DNA of 64,000 bases from the NCBI GenBank assembly GCA_964019425.1, contig OZ025782.1, positions 372,001 to 436,000 of the forward strand. Direction: 5' to 3'. The notes beneath the pieces are model-generated. The model had not been told where the DNA came from. It saw nothing but the letters and a program-made list of their open reading frames with translations, and did not search any database. This document shows, one piece after another, positions 62,192 to 64,000 of the stretch (the first letter of the stretch is position 1; each line of letters begins with the position of its first letter). Origin of the DNA: Flectonema sp. DT1601. Its lineage: Eukaryota; Euglenozoa; Diplonemea; Diplonemida; Diplonemidae. The position numbers and the translations under genes are program-made.

Positions 62192-64000
62192 TCAACAAAC
62201 AGATGGGCCGAATGCTTCCATGCGACTTAGTATCGCACCAGTTGTTGTGAGTATGGTTCCTACTCCAGACACTTCCAGGACTGGTATTGCTGGAGCAGAT
62301 GTCCCTGGGTATAAGTCAGCAAAAATATCTAACGTGGTTTCAAGCCATTCAACAAACGGTCCATTTTCATCTGAAGACTGAGGCGTGTATTGCTTTAGTT
62401 GTGAGCGAGCTAATTCGAAACTATTTGAATTTATTAACTCACTCATCGCTGACTCTGGTCCAGGTTCTTGTCTTCTGGCAGCATCATCCAACTCGTACAT
62501 CCACTCTTTAGAATGGAGACGAGCAAGAGTCTCACACAGTAAGACTGCAGTCTCAATTAGCTTACCCTCCACAATAGAAGCGACGTTGAAGAATCTACAA
62601 AACTTAAAGCAATGACCCCACAGATCAATACACTTACTGTGTGGTAGTATACATCTCGCCCTTGATGCTTGCGCAAGACGGCATAGGTTGTCAGCTTCTT
62701 CTATGAGTCCACCCATTATGTGAAATGTTTTTATTTTATCATTTCCGAGAGAACCACAACAAGCAAGACCACTTTGGACACCACAGCTTGCGTTTGACAT
62801 TTGGTTTGTTATAGAGGTTGCGACTTGACAAATTCTTTTAACATCAGCTCTCCGAACATCAGTCATTGATCCCCAAGTTCCAACAACAGAGTCTTCGCTA
62901 ACACGGTGAGTAGTTCCGTATGTCTTCTCAATTTCATGAAGACAAACAGTTAGGAATTCCGTATGCATTCTTTCCAATGATTTCTCTGGAGAATTCGAAT
63001 CTGGTTTCGTAAACAACCTTCTAACCACAAGAACTGATACATTTCGTACTGCTTTGTCTAATCTCCTTCCCAACCCAAGTCGTCCTGCAGCGAGAGTACC
63101 ACTGCCAGCACCAGTAGAGCTTGTTTGACTTGGTTGTTTTGTGTTTGTTGTGTCTGTGATTACAGTTTCTTGACAACTATCTTCCTCATTACGAGCAGCT
63201 TTGATAACTGATTGTGGAATGTATTTAACGAATTCTTTCATCATGATCGTAATGTCTCTTATTGCTGATTGAATTCTATCCGGATTCTCAATCGTTAAAA
63301 CCCTCTCAAGAGAATGAAAATCCAACACAGTAATAGCCTCAGCCATCTCTGCTGCTAACACCTGAGCACCAAAAGCATTGTCATAACGTTGTTTTTCTTT
63401 TCTCCAATTTCTGATGAATGCTCCGAGTAAACAAGCGACAAGTGAAACGACTACACCCGACACGATTCCGACAATCATCCAAACCTGATCATCCGAAGAA
63501 CCTTCTTCTGGAAAAATTAAATTTCCATTACACCTCAACGTCGAGAAAATCTCATCGGTGTTGTTATTAGCAATCGGAAACATCATGTGTTTTCTAAGTG
63601 ATTCAGTAATTTTTCTTGGTTGGAGTGCCCATTTTGCAAACAAAGCATGAGCCTTAAAACAACCAGTTGACGCGACATTCTTCCTTACAAACATAACAGT
63701 TTTATATATAAACGGATAAATGGAATCACCAGAGGTGAGCACACTGAGAGATGGTGTCACTGGAACACCATTAACAGCTGGATATACCAGAGGGAGTTTC
63801 CATTGATCTGCCATTAAGAAATCAACAACAGCAATGCATCCAACATTTTTTTTAACATACTCTGCAACATCCAAGTGAGAATCAAGTATAACATCAGGAA
63901 GTCGAACTGGGATGTGACGAAGTGATGTAAAGTGATTAGCAAGTTGGTTCATCATCCTGTGATATAAAACTAAACTCTTATGAGCGACTACTTGAACGGG
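62192..64000 (-). CDS. Receptor with periplasmic-binding-like ectodomain and degenerate class III nucleotide cyclase-like domain (5' partial)
   Basis: The frame stays open to the right edge, so the true start is outside the window. The visible N-terminal ~150 residues resemble the C-terminal lobe of phosphate-binding (PstS-like) proteins: VGCIAVVDFLMADQWKLPLV, GVPVTPSLSVLTSGDS and a YPFIYKTVMFV strand. One membrane segment (MIVGIVSGVVVSLVACLLGAF) follows, then a helical linker (AEMAEAITVLDFHSLERVL, PDRIQSAIRDITIMMKEF) of the kind that precedes cyclase domains in flagellate receptor cyclases. The C-terminal ~230 residues keep the cyclase-like layout (HTEFLTVCLHEIEKTYGTTH, SEDSVVGTWGSM, GVQSGLACCGSLGNDKIKTF). 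The usual metal-binding aspartates are not apparent, so it may be a pseudo-cyclase or a very divergent one. The ligand is unknown. Confidence 0.8.
   Translation of the reverse strand, partial: PVQVVAHKSLVLYHRMMNQLANHFTSLRHIPVRLPDVILDSHLDVAEYVKKNVGCIAVVDFLMADQWKLPLVYPAVNGVPVTPSLSVLTSGDSIYPFIYKTVMFVRKNVASTGCFKAHALFAKWALQPRKITESLRKHMMFPIANNNTDEIFSTLRCNGNLIFPEEGSSDDQVWMIVGIVSGVVVSLVACLLGAFIRNWRKEKQRYDNAFGAQVLAAEMAEAITVLDFHSLERVLTIENPDRIQSAIRDITIMMKEFVKYIPQSVIKAARNEEDSCQETVITDTTNTKQPSQTSSTGAGSGTLAAGRLGLGRRLDKAVRNVSVLVVRRLFTKPDSNSPEKSLERMHTEFLTVCLHEIEKTYGTTHRVSEDSVVGTWGSMTDVRRADVKRICQVATSITNQMSNASCGVQSGLACCGSLGNDKIKTFHIMGGLIEEADNLCRLAQASRARCILPHSKCIDLWGHCFKFCRFFNVASIVEGKLIETAVLLCETLARLHSKEWMYELDDAARRQEPGPESAMSELINSNSFELARSQLKQYTPQSSDENGPFVEWLETTLDIFADLYPGTSAPAIPVLEVSGVGTILTTTGAILSRMEAFGPSVC

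Overview
This 64 kb window looks like nuclear DNA of a free-living, flagellated unicellular eukaryote. Large intron-poor genes encode eukaryotic cytoskeletal, trafficking and signalling proteins: a kinesin, an ArfGAP, a PPR-like protein, a receptor-type nucleotide cyclase relative and a cytosolic-type transketolase. A few genes are cut by short GT-AG introns packed with A or T runs. Genes use the standard code. Intergenic DNA is extremely rich in poly(dA) and poly(dT) runs of 12-35 bases and in dispersed repeats. Every host gene I can support (14, plus one gene remnant) lies on the minus strand. That one-way layout, acceptor-like pyrimidine/AG tracts just 5' of some start codons, and the kinesin's domain make-up suggest a euglenozoan (diplonemid- or kinetoplastid-like) flagellate, but no spliced-leader gene is present, so this stays an inference.

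Layout. 1-5.2 kb: a large partial repeat/coiled-coil protein, a second coiled-coil protein and a PPR-like protein. 5.2-13.9 kb: gene-free repeat-rich DNA with SINE-like copies, a large-subunit rRNA fragment and a structured direct repeat. 13.9-16.8 kb: a polytopic surface protein with about 100 PTAI/PTAV tetrapeptides. 16.8-25.7 kb: gene-free, with a GC-rich hairpin island and a ~277 bp tandem repeat. 25.7-27.6 kb: a shorter-repeat paralogue of the surface protein. 29.2-31.2 kb: transketolase. 32.1-37.1 kb: a kinesin joined to a PH-like module and a decayed inositol-polyphosphate 5-phosphatase-like domain. 38.1-39.6 kb: a four-exon ArfGAP1-type protein. 39.9-53.3 kb: three short-chain dehydrogenases, a segmental duplication, two nested 5'-truncated RLE-type LINE pieces, a phospholipase C-like gene remnant, a ~950 bp terminal-inverted-repeat element, a RanBP2-zinc-finger/tRNA-binding-fold protein, an unknown 301-residue membrane protein and a 105-residue three-exon protein. 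53.3-62.2 kb: gene-free repeats. 62.2-64 kb: a receptor with a periplasmic-binding-like ectodomain and a degenerate class III cyclase-like endodomain, running off the right edge.

The genes do not form a pathway. The most unusual items are the kinesin/pseudo-phosphatase fusion, the PTAI-repeat membrane pair, the gene-converted myristoylation-motif SDR family with its LINE-driven rearrangement, and a repeat family whose hairpin shows compensatory base changes.
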